DNA of 64,000 nt from Bacteroidota bacterium (GTDB taxonomy: Bacteria; Bacteroidota; Bacteroidia; Bacteroidales; P3). Numbering within the stretch: position 1 is the stretch's first letter; every line of letters begins with the position of its first letter. Location of the stretch: contig JAFNAR010000004.1 of NCBI GenBank assembly GCA_017860255.1, positions 1-64,000 on the forward strand, read 5' to 3'. The notes beneath the pieces were generated by a model. It was not told the origin of the DNA, did no database searches, and saw only the letters and a program-made list of their open reading frames with translations. Positions 8,718-18,416 of the stretch are shown here, one piece after another. The position numbers were made by a program, and so were the translations under genes.

Positions 8718-9626
8718 ATGAGTATAAGACCTGAATTATTATCTAAGAAAGACAAGGTAGCTATTGTAGCAACTGCACGAAAGATAAACCTTTCGGAAAT
8801 AGATTATTCAATTAAATTACTTTCAAATTGGGGTTTGGAGGTTGTGGTTGGTAAAACAATTGGATTAGAAAACAATCAATTTGCTGGAGACGATACTCAA
8901 AGAGCAGAAGATATTCAAAGATTTTTGGATGATAAGGATATTAAAGCCATCTTTTGCGCTCGAGGAGGTTATGGCTCAGTAAGAATTATTGATAAACTTG
9001 ATTTCAAAGAATTTTCCAAACATCCCAAATGGATTATAGGATATTCTGATCCGACAGTATTGCTTATGCATATTTATTTCAATCTAAATATTGAAACCAT
9101 TCATGGAATAATGCCTTATAATATCAATGAAGATTCTTCTACATCTTTAGCAATAAGTAGTCTTAAAGAATGCTTATTTAAAAAAACAAGTCTTAGAGAA
9201 TACCCTTCAAATAGTTTTAATTGTAGAGGAAAAGCAAAAGGCGATTTAATTGGAGGTAATTTATCAATTCTATATAGTTTGCTTGGTTCTTCAAGTTTTG
9301 GAGAAACAGAAGGCAAGATTCTTTTTATTGAAGACTTAGACGAATATCTTTACCATATAGATAGAATTATGCAAGCCTTGAAAAGAGTTGGAAAATTAGA
9401 TAAACTTGCAGGATTAATAGTTGGAGAGTTTTCTTTAATGCATGATAACACTATTCCTTTTGGCAAAACAGCATATGAAATTATTTCCGAAGCAGTAAAA
9501 GGATACAACTATCCAAAAGCATTTAATATTCCAATAGGTCATATTGAAGAGAAAAACATTGCTTTTGTAATAGGAAGAGAAACTTCGCTAACAATAGATA
9601 ATGATAAAATAATTATAGAACAATAA
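8718..9626 (+). CDS. ldcA: LD-carboxypeptidase (S66 family, muropeptide recycling)
   Basis: Cytoplasmic serine peptidase that removes the terminal D-Ala from murein tetrapeptides during cell-wall recycling. The 302 residues show the S66 triad: Ser110 in the nucleophile elbow GYSDPT, Glu205 in IEDLDEY, and His275 in PIGHIEEKN. The glycine motif ARGGYGSVRI (81-90) is also typical. A TATCTTTG -7 element (8692-8699) lies upstream. It starts a tightly packed plus-strand run, with yraN beginning 2 bp after the stop. Confidence 0.95.
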   Translation: MSIRPELLSKKDKVAIVATARKINLSEIDYSIKLLSNWGLEVVVGKTIGLENNQFAGDDTQRAEDIQRFLDDKDIKAIFCARGGYGSVRIIDKLDFKEFSKHPKWIIGYSDPTVLLMHIYFNLNIETIHGIMPYNINEDSSTSLAISSLKECLFKKTSLREYPSNSFNCRGKAKGDLIGGNLSILYSLLGSSSFGETEGKILFIEDLDEYLYHIDRIMQALKRVGKLDKLAGLIVGEFSLMHDNTIPFGKTAYEIISEAVKGYNYPKAFNIPIGHIEEKNIAFVIGRETSLTIDNDKIIIEQ

Positions 9627-9628
9627 TC

Positions 9629-9994
9629 ATGGATACAAATGTTGATTTTGGGCAAAAGGGGGAGAAATTGGCTTTGGATTATTTAATTGAAAAGAAATAC
9701 CTTATTCTTGAAACAAATTATAGAAGTGGAAAGAATGAGGTTGATATAATTGCAAAGAATAGTGGGGAGATAGTTTTTGTTGAAGTAAAGACAAGAAGTA
9801 CTGATATATTTTGTGAGCCTGAAACTGCTGTTACAAAAGAAAAACAAAGAGCAATAATAAAGGTTGCAAATAGTTATATACTAAAAAATAATATTAATGA
9901 AGAAGCTCGATTTGATATTATTGCAATTATTAGAAATGAAAGCGAAACAAAAATAAATCATATAATTAATGCTTTTAGTCCAATGCCCTATTAA
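9629..9994 (+). CDS. YraN/UPF0102 family endonuclease-like protein
   Basis: A 121-residue member of UPF0102, a Holliday-junction-resolvase-like PD-(D/E)xK fold family whose biological role is unsettled. The N-terminal GQKGEKLALDYL helix and the putative catalytic residues Glu37, Asp39 and Glu52-x-Lys54 (NEVDII...VFVEVKTRS) are present. Full length. It starts 2 bp after ldcA. Confidence 0.93.
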   Translation: MDTNVDFGQKGEKLALDYLIEKKYLILETNYRSGKNEVDIIAKNSGEIVFVEVKTRSTDIFCEPETAVTKEKQRAIIKVANSYILKNNINEEARFDIIAIIRNESETKINHIINAFSPMPY

Positions 9995-10020
9995 TTCAAT
10001 GTTATAAAAGATAAATAAAG

Positions 10021-10368
10021 ATGGAAAATACAGAAAGAATATATTATAGTATTGGAGAGGTGGCTTTGGAATTAGATGTAAGCCTCCCAACTTTAAGATT
10101 TTGGGAAACAGAATTCAAACAAATAAAACCTCATAAAAATAAAAGAGGAGTGAGGTTCTATACTAAATCAGATATTGAACTTTTAAAACAAATACACTAT
10201 CTAACAAAAACCTGTGGATACACTCTTGAAGGAGCAAAAAACTATCTTAAAGGAAAAGAAACAGTTGAGAGAATAGAAAATGAGGATAAAAATAATCCAA
10301 ATGTAGAGATTGTTCGTTCCTTAAATGAAATAAAAGAATTTTTATTAGAGTTAAAAGATACCTTATGA
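10021..10368 (+). CDS. MerR-type winged-helix transcriptional regulator
   Basis: A 115-residue DNA-binding protein with an N-terminal MerR helix-turn-helix and wing (YYSIGEVALELDVSLPTLRFWE ... FYTKSDIELLKQIHYL, about residues 8-70). A short helical tail replaces an effector domain. This is the MerR/CueR-like protein common in Bacteroidota operons, and no metal-binding cysteines are seen. It overlaps arsC by 4 bp (ATGA), so the two are translationally coupled. Control of arsC by it is possible but is inferred only from position. Confidence 0.9.
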   Translation: MENTERIYYSIGEVALELDVSLPTLRFWETEFKQIKPHKNKRGVRFYTKSDIELLKQIHYLTKTCGYTLEGAKNYLKGKETVERIENEDKNNPNVEIVRSLNEIKEFLLELKDTL

Positions 10369-10823
10369 ACATACTAATACTTTGTACAGGCAATTCTTGC
10401 CGTTCACAAATTGCTCAAGGATGGTTAAAAACACTTAATCCTTCTCTAAATGTATATTCTGCAGGAACAAACCCTCAAAAGGAAGTACATCCATTAGCCA
10501 TTAAGGTAATGAAAGAATCAGGAATTGATATATCTTCACAAAAACCTAAGAATGTTGATGAATATTTGAATATGGATTGGGATTATGTTATTACAGTTTG
10601 CGACGATGCAAATGAAAATTGCCCAATATTCCAGGGTAAAGCAAAAAATCGTCTTCACTACTCATTTGATGACCCTTCAAAAGCAGTAGGAAGTGAAGAA
10701 TTTATTTGGAGTGAGTTTCAAAGAATAAGTCTTGAAATTAATCATATTTTCTTTTTCCTAAATGAAAAGATTATTGGGAAGAATGATATTATATGTGAAA
10801 ATACTGATTGCCCAGAATTTTAA
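10365..10823 (+). CDS. arsC: Arsenate reductase, thioredoxin-coupled (LMW-PTP fold)
   Basis: Reduces arsenate to arsenite in the cytoplasm through a relay of three cysteines. The PTP loop CTGNSCRS (Cys7 to Ser14) and the redox pair Cys79/Cys86 in the motif VCDDANENCP match Bacillus/Staphylococcus-type ArsC rather than plain tyrosine phosphatases, which lack the second pair. The 152-residue length is slightly longer than usual and ends with a Cys-containing tail (ICENTDCPEF). No arsenite pump or ArsR-type repressor lies nearby. Confidence 0.93.
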   Translation: MNILILCTGNSCRSQIAQGWLKTLNPSLNVYSAGTNPQKEVHPLAIKVMKESGIDISSQKPKNVDEYLNMDWDYVITVCDDANENCPIFQGKAKNRLHYSFDDPSKAVGSEEFIWSEFQRISLEINHIFFFLNEKIIGKNDIICENTDCPEF

Positions 10824-10871
10824 GGCAAAAAAGAATTATTGAATAGTAGAAAAGAAAAATAAAAACATAAA

Positions 10872-11849
10872 ATGAAAAAGAATATAGCACTAATGGCAGG
10901 AGGAAATAGTGGTGAGGCTGTTGTCTCACTTCGTTCTGCAGTTGAAGTAGAGAAAAATATTGATTCAACACTCTATAATGTATATAAAATAGTTGTGATT
11001 GGAAAAGATTGGTATTATGAAAAAGATGAAAAGAAATACTTTATTGACAAGAACGATTTCTCTCTAAGTATTGATGGAAATAAGATTAATTTTGATGGAG
11101 TATTTATGATTATTCATGGAAATCCAGGAGAAAATGGACTTATGCAGGGCTACTTGGAAATGATGAATATCCCTTGTGCTTCTTGCAGCTCTTTGGTTTC
11201 TGCAATTACATTTGATAAAGTTATTTGCAATGCAGTTGTTAGAGATTTAGATATAGTTAAAGTTGCAAAGAATGTAAGCTTCTACAAGAATTCTCCATTG
11301 AGTGATGATGAAATTCTTTCTAAGCTAAGTCTTCCTTTATTTGTTAAACCTTCAGAAGGAGGTTCAAGCATAGGAATGAGTAAGGTTAAAGAAAAGAATG
11401 AATTAGCTCCAGCAATAAAAACAGCGTTTGAAGTGCATGAAAGAATAATTATTGAAGAGTTTATTAAAGGAAGAGAACTTACTTGTGGAGTTATTCAAAC
11501 TAAAAACGAAGTTATTGCATTACCAATTACTGAAATAATTCCTAAGAAAGAGTTTTTTGATTATGAGGCAAAGTATGATGGTTCAACTGCAGAAGTAACT
11601 CCAGCTGAGGTTAGTGACGAAATAAGAATTAAAGTACAAGAAACAGCCAAGAAGATTTATAGAGGATTAAACTGCAAGGGAGTTTGCAGAATAGATTTTA
11701 TATTAAAAGAAGAAGGTCAAGAACTTTATTTTTTGGAAGTAAATACAATCCCTGGTCAATCAGAACAAAGTATAGTTCCTCAGCAAGTAAGGAAGATGGG
11801 ATCAACAACACAAATCCTCTATTCCAAAATGCTTGAAGAAATCTTATAG
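10872..11849 (+). CDS. ddl: D-alanine--D-alanine ligase
   Basis: ATP-grasp ligase that forms the D-Ala-D-Ala dipeptide for peptidoglycan. The N-terminal GG(N)SGEAVVSLRSA loop, the ATP-grasp motifs (LFVKPSEGGSSIGMSKV, EEFIKGRELTCGV) and the Mg-binding C-terminal block (CRIDFIL, FLEVNTIPG) are complete in 325 residues. It sits 48 bp after arsC and 12 bp before the alkaline phosphatase. With ldcA it gives this run a cell-wall flavour. Confidence 0.97.
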   Translation: MKKNIALMAGGNSGEAVVSLRSAVEVEKNIDSTLYNVYKIVVIGKDWYYEKDEKKYFIDKNDFSLSIDGNKINFDGVFMIIHGNPGENGLMQGYLEMMNIPCASCSSLVSAITFDKVICNAVVRDLDIVKVAKNVSFYKNSPLSDDEILSKLSLPLFVKPSEGGSSIGMSKVKEKNELAPAIKTAFEVHERIIIEEFIKGRELTCGVIQTKNEVIALPITEIIPKKEFFDYEAKYDGSTAEVTPAEVSDEIRIKVQETAKKIYRGLNCKGVCRIDFILKEEGQELYFLEVNTIPGQSEQSIVPQQVRKMGSTTQILYSKMLEEIL

Positions 11850-11861
11850 CAATAACCTGAT

Positions 11862-12935
11862 ATGAAAAAACTACTTATCCAGTATATCCTTTTTCTTTTT
11901 TTTATTCCTTTACTTTCTTCTGCTCAGCCAAAGAAAGTAATTCTTATGATTGGAGATGGAATGGGAGTTGCGCAAGCCTATTCAGCCTACACTGTAAATA
12001 ATGGTAGCTTAAATATGTTTACTATGCCAATAACAGGTTTTTCAAAAACCTTTTGTGCTGATAGATATGTTACCGATTCAGGTGCAGGAGCAACAGCATT
12101 GGCAATAGGCCATAAAGCAAATTATCAATCCATAGGGCTCGATTCTCTCTGGCAAGCACATCCAAGTTTAATTAAGCTATCAAAACAAAAAGGACTTTCA
12201 ACTGCAATAATAACAACCTGCAACCTTACCCATGCTACTCCAGCTGCTTTTGTTGCAAATGTTAAGAAGAGAACTATGCAAGACGAAATAGCGTTATCCT
12301 ATTTGGAAGGGAATGTAGATGTTTTTATTGGAGGAGGTAAGGATAATTTTGTTGCAGAAAAAAGGAAGGACAAACTTTCTCTTATTGACTCCCTAAAAGT
12401 TAGAGGATATAATTTGCTTTATAATATTGATGAGGTTGATAGTTATGCAATAAATAAAAACAAAAAGAATTTAATTGCAGGACTACTTTACGATAATCAT
12501 CCCCCTCTTGCTCAAAAGAGAAACAATATGCTTTGCAGAAGTTTAGAAAAAGCACTTAGCATACTTTCAGAAAACGATAAGGGTTTTTTCATTATGCTTG
12601 AAGGCTCTCAAATAGATTTTGAAGCTCATTTGAATAGGTTCGACAATATGGTAAATGAGGTTATAGATTTTGATAAGGCAGTGGGGTTGGCTTTAGAATA
12701 TGCTAAAAAAGATTCTAACACGCTTGTAATTGTTATTGCTGATCATGAAACAGGAGGATTAACTCTAAACGGAGGAAGTATTAAGGAAGGAAAAGTTAAA
12801 GCCAAATGGACTTCATTAGAACACACTGGAGTTATGGTTCCTATTTATGCTTTTGGTTTAGGAGCAGAAAACTTTGGTGGAGTAATGAACAATACCGATG
12901 TTTTTAGAAAAATCAAAGATTTTTTAGAATTATAA
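11862..12935 (+). CDS. Exported alkaline phosphatase
   Basis: Periplasmic metal-dependent phosphomonoesterase of the PhoA family. A signal peptide (about 1-21, ending SSAQ) precedes the first metal-binding motif MIGDGMG (Asp32). The phosphoserine nucleophile is Ser73 in TDSGAGATALA, and the C-terminal DHETGG motif supplies metal ligands. At 357 residues it is shorter than E. coli PhoA and lacks the crown insertion, which is usual for Bacteroidota homologues. It is the last gene of the ldcA run. Confidence 0.93.
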   Translation: MKKLLIQYILFLFFIPLLSSAQPKKVILMIGDGMGVAQAYSAYTVNNGSLNMFTMPITGFSKTFCADRYVTDSGAGATALAIGHKANYQSIGLDSLWQAHPSLIKLSKQKGLSTAIITTCNLTHATPAAFVANVKKRTMQDEIALSYLEGNVDVFIGGGKDNFVAEKRKDKLSLIDSLKVRGYNLLYNIDEVDSYAINKNKKNLIAGLLYDNHPPLAQKRNNMLCRSLEKALSILSENDKGFFIMLEGSQIDFEAHLNRFDNMVNEVIDFDKAVGLALEYAKKDSNTLVIVIADHETGGLTLNGGSIKEGKVKAKWTSLEHTGVMVPIYAFGLGAENFGGVMNNTDVFRKIKDFLEL

Positions 12936-12938
12936 TTG

Positions 12939-13051
12939 TAACTTTGCAACCTAAATTTCTCTTTAATAAAGAATGATTTAGGGTTTTGCTTTATTGATAT
13001 TATTAAAATAAAGATAGATTAAGAGTAAATAAATAAACATTTATATATAAA
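12939..13051 (+). promoter_or_regulatory. ahcY leader with -7 element and two consecutive hairpins
   Basis: A TAACTTTG -7 element (12939-12946) lies just after the phosphatase stop. A start near 12953 would give a leader of about 100 nt. Two hairpins can be drawn: AACCTAAAT / ATTTAGGGTT (12948-12985, one bulge) and CTTTATT / AATAAAG (12989-12995 with 13007-13013). The first may instead be a weak terminator of the upstream gene. No -33 TTTG is seen at the right distance. Confidence 0.35.
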
Positions 13052-14461
13052 ATGACAGATTACACATTGAATTATAAAGTAGCTGATATTAATTTGGCTG
13101 ACTTTGGAAGAAAAGAAATTGAAATTGCCGAAAAGGAAATGCCAGGTTTGATGGCTCTTAGAGAAAAGTTTGGAAAAGAAAAGCCATTAAATAATGTTAG
13201 AATAATGGGTTCACTTCATATGACCATACAAACAGCTGTTCTTATTGAAACTTTGGTTGCATTAGGAGCTAATGTTCGTTGGGCTTCTTGTAATATTTTT
13301 TCTACTCAAGACCATGCAGCTGCAGCAATTGCTAAGGCAGGAGTTCCAGTTTTTGCCTGGAAGGGAGAAACTTTAGAAGAATACTGGTGGTGTACTAATC
13401 AAGCTCTTTCTTTCCCTGGAGGAAAAGGGCCACAACTTATTGTTGACGATGGAGGAGATGCAACACTTTTAGTTCATAAAGGATATGCAGCAGAAAATGA
13501 TGCTTCAATATTAGATGTTACTCCTTCTTCAACTGAAGAAGCTGAAATCTTGAAAATACTTAAGAATGTATTAAAAGAAGACTCTACAAAATGGCATAGA
13601 ACATTGGAAGAGTTAAAAGGAGTTAGTGAAGAAACTACTACTGGAGTTCACCGTTTATATCAAATGATGGAAAGAGGAGAATTGCTTATACCTGCAATAA
13701 ATGTTAATGACTCTGTAACAAAGTCTAAGTTCGATAATCTTTATGGTTGTAGAGAATCTTTGGCTGACGGAATTAAGAGAGCAACTGATGTTATGATTGC
13801 TGGAAAAGTTTGTGTTGTTTGTGGTTATGGTGATGTTGGTAAAGGATGTGCTCATTCAATGCGTAGCTATGGTGCAAGAGTAATTGTAACTGAAATTGAC
13901 CCAATTTGTGCTTTACAAGCTGCAATGGAAGGTTTTGAAGTAACAACTCTTCAGGATGCTTTGAAAGAAGGTAATATTTTTGTTACTACAACAGGTAATA
14001 GAGATGTTATTACAGCTGAAGATATGTCAAAAATGAAAGATGAAGCAATTGTTTGCAATATTGGACATTTTGACAACGAAATTCAAGTTGATAGATTAGA
14101 AAAATGGGAAGGAATTAAAAAGTTAAATATCAAACCTCAAGTTGATAAATATATTTATGCTGATGGACATTGCATTTATCTATTAGCTGAAGGTCGTTTG
14201 GTTAATCTTGGTTGTGCAACTGGTCACCCTTCATTTGTTATGAGTAATTCATTCACCAATCAAACTCTTGCTCAAATTGATTTATGGAAGAACAACTATG
14301 AAGTTGGAGTTTATCGTCTTCCAAAACACCTTGATGAAGAAGTTGCAAGATTGCACTTAGGCAGAATTGGTGTTAAGCTAACCATTCTAACCGATGAACA
14401 AGCAAAATATATTGGAGTAGATAAGAATGGTCCATATAAAGCAGATCATTATAGATATTAG
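13052..14461 (+). CDS. ahcY: Adenosylhomocysteinase (SAH hydrolase)
   Basis: NAD-dependent enzyme that splits S-adenosylhomocysteine into adenosine and homocysteine, keeping the methyl cycle running. The 469 residues include the substrate loop [13 protein letters not shown], the NAD-binding GYGDVGKG (258-265) and the C-terminal K-x-D-x-Y-R-Y end that reaches into the neighbouring subunit. The ~40-residue insert near 150-190 is the one found in many bacterial enzymes. The stop TAG (14459-14461) shares its last base with the GTG start of the ABC exporter gene. Confidence 0.98.
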   Translation: MTDYTLNYKVADINLADFGRKEIEIAEKEMPGLMALREKFGKEKPLNNVRIMGSLHMTIQTAVLIETLVALGANVRWASCNIFSTQDHAAAAIAKAGVPVFAWKGETLEEYWWCTNQALSFPGGKGPQLIVDDGGDATLLVHKGYAAENDASILDVTPSSTEEAEILKILKNVLKEDSTKWHRTLEELKGVSEETTTGVHRLYQMMERGELLIPAINVNDSVTKSKFDNLYGCRESLADGIKRATDVMIAGKVCVVCGYGDVGKGCAHSMRSYGARVIVTEIDPICALQAAMEGFEVTTLQDALKEGNIFVTTTGNRDVITAEDMSKMKDEAIVCNIGHFDNEIQVDRLEKWEGIKKLNIKPQVDKYIYADGHCIYLLAEGRLVNLGCATGHPSFVMSNSFTNQTLAQIDLWKNNYEVGVYRLPKHLDEEVARLHLGRIGVKLTILTDEQAKYIGVDKNGPYKADHYRY

Positions 14462-16284
14462 TGAAAAACATATTAAGAATATTTCGGTATCTTAAAGGCT
14501 ACAAAAGAGAGGTAATACTAAATATAGTATTTAATTTACTATATGTTTTTGCCTCTTTGTTTTCTTTTGTAATGGTAATCCCATTTGTGAGTGTACTATT
14601 TGGGATTATCCAGCCTCCTGAGTTATGTCCAGAGTTCTCATTCAATAAGGATGTAATTATTGATTATTTTGCTTGGCAATTAAACAGCTATAGTGTAACC
14701 TATGGTGTCTTTAAATGCTTAATGATAATCAGTATTATTTATATCTTCTTTGCTTTTCTTTCTGCTTTGTTCAGATATTTGGGTATGTATTACCTTGCCC
14801 CAATTAGAAATGGAGTAATTAAAGATTTGCGAAACGATATTTATCATAAAATAACAATTCTTCCTCTTTCTTTTTTCTCAAACAAAAGGAAAGGAGATTT
14901 GCTTTCAAGAATGACATCAGATCTTTTAGATATTGAAATATCTCTAATAAGTAGCCTTCAAATGATGATAAAAGATTCTTTGATGGTTATTGTTTTTATG
15001 ACAACTCTAATAATTGCCAGTCCCAAATTAGTCCTATTTATTGTTATAATAATGCCTTTGGTTGCTTATTTAATCAAGCAAATTGGAGCAAGCCTTAATA
15101 GAAACAGTGAAAAAGGACAAAAACAAATTGGTACAGTGCTTTCAACTGCCGAAGAAACACTTGGTGCAATTAGAGTTATAAATACTTACAACGCAGAAGA
15201 AACAATTGTAAAAAAGTTTGAAGAGCAAAATAATCGCTACTCCAGACTAATGACCAAGATTCTTAGAAGAAAAGAATTAGCCGCTCCTTTAACAGAAATA
15301 TTTGGCATATTTGCCTTAGTTATTATTGTTATTTTTGGAGGGCTTATGGTTATAAAAGGGGAAATTCATCCAAGCATTCTTATAGGTTTTGTTTTGTTGT
15401 TTGCTCGTATCTTGGCTCCAATGCAAAGTGTTACCACTGCCTACTATAATCTCAAAAAAGCATCTGCTGCAGCTCAAAGGCTCTACGAAATTTTAGATGC
15501 TAAGGAGAAGATTATTGAAAAGCCTGATGCAATTGAAGAGATTGAGTTTAAAAACAAGATTTCTTATAAGAATGTTTTCTTCTCCTATAGAGAGGAAAAT
15601 GAAGAAAACAAAATGGTTTTGGAGAACATTAACCTTGAAGCCTTACATGGTCAGACCGTTGCCATTGTTGGTAAATCGGGTTCTGGTAAAAGCACCTTGA
15701 TTGATCTTTTGCCTCGTTTTCATGATGTTGTTGGTGGAGAGATTACCATTGATGATGTTCCAATAAAAGACTTTAATATAAATTCTTTAAGAAAGATTAT
15801 TGGTGTAGTTACTCAGGAAAGTATATTATTTAATGATACTATTTTTGGTAACATTGCCTTTGGAATAGATGCAACACTTGAACAAGTGCAAAATGCAGCC
15901 AAGGCAGCCAATGCTCACAATTTTATTCTCAATACTCCCAAAGGCTACTACACAAATATTGGCGATAGGGGTTTAACTCTTTCAGGAGGGGAGCGACAAA
16001 GAATTTGTATTGCAAGAGCTATATTGAAAAATCCAAAAATTCTTCTTTTAGATGAGGCAACTTCAGCCTTAGACACAGAAAGCGAAAAGCTTGTTCAAGA
16101 ATCTCTTCATGCTCTAATGCAAGGTAGAACAACCTTTGTAATTGCACATAGACTTTCAACAATTGTCAATTCTGATAAGATAATTGTAATGGATAATGGA
16201 AAGATTGTTGAAGAGGGTAATCACCAATCCTTGCTTTCTCAAAATGGAATATATTCTAAGCTTATAGAACTTCAAACTCTATAA
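14461..16284 (+). CDS. ABC exporter, fused permease and ATPase (MsbA-like)
   Basis: A 607-residue half-transporter: a six-helix ABC transmembrane domain (about 15-330) followed by the nucleotide-binding domain. The ATPase shows Walker A GKSGSGKST (about 404-412), the Q-loop VTQESILF, the signature LSGGERQ, Walker B ILLLDEATSALD and the H-loop AHRLST. The start codon is GTG at 14461, one base overlapping ahcY. Homologues are annotated as MsbA-type lipid A/lipid exporters in this phylum. That role fits the envelope genes downstream (sulfatase-fold transferase, kdtA, tamL) but is inferred. Confidence 0.93.
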   Translation: MKNILRIFRYLKGYKREVILNIVFNLLYVFASLFSFVMVIPFVSVLFGIIQPPELCPEFSFNKDVIIDYFAWQLNSYSVTYGVFKCLMIISIIYIFFAFLSALFRYLGMYYLAPIRNGVIKDLRNDIYHKITILPLSFFSNKRKGDLLSRMTSDLLDIEISLISSLQMMIKDSLMVIVFMTTLIIASPKLVLFIVIIMPLVAYLIKQIGASLNRNSEKGQKQIGTVLSTAEETLGAIRVINTYNAEETIVKKFEEQNNRYSRLMTKILRRKELAAPLTEIFGIFALVIIVIFGGLMVIKGEIHPSILIGFVLLFARILAPMQSVTTAYYNLKKASAAAQRLYEILDAKEKIIEKPDAIEEIEFKNKISYKNVFFSYREENEENKMVLENINLEALHGQTVAIVGKSGSGKSTLIDLLPRFHDVVGGEITIDDVPIKDFNINSLRKIIGVVTQESILFNDTIFGNIAFGIDATLEQVQNAAKAANAHNFILNTPKGYYTNIGDRGLTLSGGERQRICIARAILKNPKILLLDEATSALDTESEKLVQESLHALMQGRTTFVIAHRLSTIVNSDKIIVMDNGKIVEEGNHQSLLSQNGIYSKLIELQTL

Positions 16285-16463
16285 GAAATTATCATTATTT
16301 ACAGCCACTTAATCAAAGCTTTAAACTAATAAATTAAAGCATTAAACTTTTTAAACTTCTTTTCAATCTCATATAATGCCATTATAATCTCAGTACAAGA
16401 CATTAGTTAGATTGGAATAGTAATTAATGAGTTCCAAACCTCTTTTAAATACTAATAAATTAG

Positions 16464-16471
16464 TACTTTTG
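16464..16471 (+). promoter_or_regulatory. -7 element before the LTA-synthase-like gene
   Basis: TACTTTTG matches the TAnnTTTG -7 box and lies 19 bp before the ATG at 16491. A good TTTG -33 box is not present at 19-20 bp. The preceding spacer (16285-16463) holds nothing else I can identify. Confidence 0.4.
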
Positions 16472-16490
16472 TAGATTAAATTAGGTTTTT

Positions 16491-18416
16491 ATGCAAAAAG
16501 GAGGTTTTTTACCAAAGCAAATCGTTTATTTGCTTTGGACATATATAATTGCTATTTGTTTTTTCTTTGTTTTTAGACTTGCAATCTTGCCTCTAAACAT
16601 TGAATCTATTAGAGAAATACTTTCTGAAGAAGGTGGTCTTATGCTTTTGTTTAAAGCTTTTTTTATGGGATTTAGGTTTGACACTCTAATATCTTGTTTT
16701 GTACTTTCTCCTTTTCTTATTAGTTTAATTTTAGCCTATTACCTGAATATTAAGAATAGAATATTCTATAAGATTAATCATTATGCTCTTATTGTTCTTT
16801 TCTCCTTGTGTTTTGCTATTTGTTGCATTGATATACCTTATTTCAAATATTTCTTTAATCGTTTTAATGTTCAAGCATTTATTTGGATAGATAGTCCAAT
16901 CTTTGTTTTTAAGATGATTTCTCAAGAGCCTTCTTATATAGTTTACTTTTTTATATTTGTGGCAATAATCACTCTTTACTCTTGGTTGATGTTCAGGAAT
17001 TACAAAAGGTTTTTAGGCAATTTGAAATCAAATAAAACCACAGAAAACAGAACAGCTAAAACATATATACTTAACTTTCTTTTGTTTATTCTTCTTATTG
17101 GTCTTTGCTTTTTGGGAATGAGGGGAAGAATTGAAAAGAAATCGCCAATGAAAGTAGGAACTGCTTATTTTTCCAACAATCCTCTTATCAACCAAATGGG
17201 ACTTAATCCAAACTTTACACTAATAAAAAGCATTGAAGAAAAGTCAAAACAAGATAATAAACCACTTGATTTAATGGATAAGAATGAGGCAAAAGCTTTT
17301 GTTAAGCAAGAATTTATTAGAATGAAATCCTCAGGCAATAAAAGAGAAGTGGTGCTTGGAAAAAAGACTAATGTTGTTCTTGTTATTATGGAAGCAATGG
17401 GAACATGCAATATTGGACATTTTGGAAACACTCAGAATTTAACACCAAACTTAGATTATTTACTAAATAACTCTGTTTCCTATGAAAATGTCTACACAGC
17501 AGGAATACACACCTATAATGGAGTCTATTCAACCCTTTTTGGACAGCCAGCACTTATGCATAAACATTCAATGAACCTAACCATAATTCCCAAAATTGAA
17601 GGAGGATTGCCCAATGTGTTAAAAGAAAATGGCTATTCAACACTCTATTTCACAACACACGATGATCAATTTGACAATATTGGAGGATTCCTTTCAGCAA
17701 ATGGAGAAGAGAGAATAGTTTCTGTTAAAGACTATCCAAAAGATGAGGTAAAGAGTACACTGGGAGTTTCAGACCATGTAATGTTTAATAGAGCAATTGA
17801 AGAAATCAATTCTCTTGACAAAACAAAACCTTTCTTTGCAACCCTGCTCACTTCAGCAAATCATGGACCATACATATTCCCAGAGAATATTCCTTTAAAA
17901 CCTAAATCAAAAGACATTAAAGATAAAATGATTGAGTATTCCGATTGGGCAATTGGAAAGTTTATTGAAAAAGCAAAACAATTCCCCTGGTTTGATAACA
18001 CTTTATTTGTTTTTATTGCCGATCATGGAGCCTATAAAGGAAAAGCAGATTTTGAATTACCTTTATCATATCATCATACTCCATTCTTTATTTATTCTCC
18101 ATCAAAACTGAAACCAAAAAAAGTTGAGAATATTGGACTTCAAATTGATGTTGCAGCAATGATTTCCTCCTATTTGGGAATAGAAAATAATAAAACTCTT
18201 GGAATTGACTTTGAAACTTATCCTCGACTCTATGGTTATTTTTCAGCAGACGATAAGCTTGGGGTAATTGATAATGAGTATTACTATATTTGGAATAAAA
18301 ACGGAACAGAATACCTTTATAAGTACAAAACTTCAGATAAAACAAACTATATAAATAAAAAGAAGGATAAAGCAAAGCAAATGCAGAAATACGCTTTCTC
18401 CATGCTTATGAATTAG
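16491..18416 (+). CDS. LTA synthase family membrane sulfatase-fold enzyme
   Basis: A 641-residue integral membrane enzyme of the alkaline phosphatase superfamily. Five N-terminal membrane helices (about 10-35, 52-80, 92-115, 135-165, 188-212) precede a large extracytoplasmic catalytic domain. The domain shows the metal/nucleophile region VLVIMEAMGT (Glu and a nucleophilic Thr), the substrate loop HTYNGVYSTLFGQP, the metal-binding DHG and the HHTPFFIYSP segment. Family members transfer phosphoglycerol or phosphoethanolamine to lipid or glycan acceptors. The substrate here is unknown. Its last four bases overlap the convergent tamL stop. Confidence 0.9.
   Translation: MQKGGFLPKQIVYLLWTYIIAICFFFVFRLAILPLNIESIREILSEEGGLMLLFKAFFMGFRFDTLISCFVLSPFLISLILAYYLNIKNRIFYKINHYALIVLFSLCFAICCIDIPYFKYFFNRFNVQAFIWIDSPIFVFKMISQEPSYIVYFFIFVAIITLYSWLMFRNYKRFLGNLKSNKTTENRTAKTYILNFLLFILLIGLCFLGMRGRIEKKSPMKVGTAYFSNNPLINQMGLNPNFTLIKSIEEKSKQDNKPLDLMDKNEAKAFVKQEFIRMKSSGNKREVVLGKKTNVVLVIMEAMGTCNIGHFGNTQNLTPNLDYLLNNSVSYENVYTAGIHTYNGVYSTLFGQPALMHKHSMNLTIIPKIEGGLPNVLKENGYSTLYFTTHDDQFDNIGGFLSANGEERIVSVKDYPKDEVKSTLGVSDHVMFNRAIEEINSLDKTKPFFATLLTSANHGPYIFPENIPLKPKSKDIKDKMIEYSDWAIGKFIEKAKQFPWFDNTLFVFIADHGAYKGKADFELPLSYHHTPFFIYSPSKLKPKKVENIGLQIDVAAMISSYLGIENNKTLGIDFETYPRLYGYFSADDKLGVIDNEYYYIWNKNGTEYLYKYKTSDKTNYINKKKDKAKQMQKYAFSMLMN

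Noticed and set aside
10365-10823. Low-molecular-weight protein tyrosine phosphatase
   Set aside because: The extra cysteine pair Cys79/Cys86 in the VCDDANENCP motif marks thioredoxin-coupled arsenate reductase.
16491-18416. Plain sulfatase
   Set aside because: Five N-terminal membrane helices, a Thr nucleophile and no C/S-x-P-x-R formylglycine motif point to the LTA-synthase/phosphotransferase branch.
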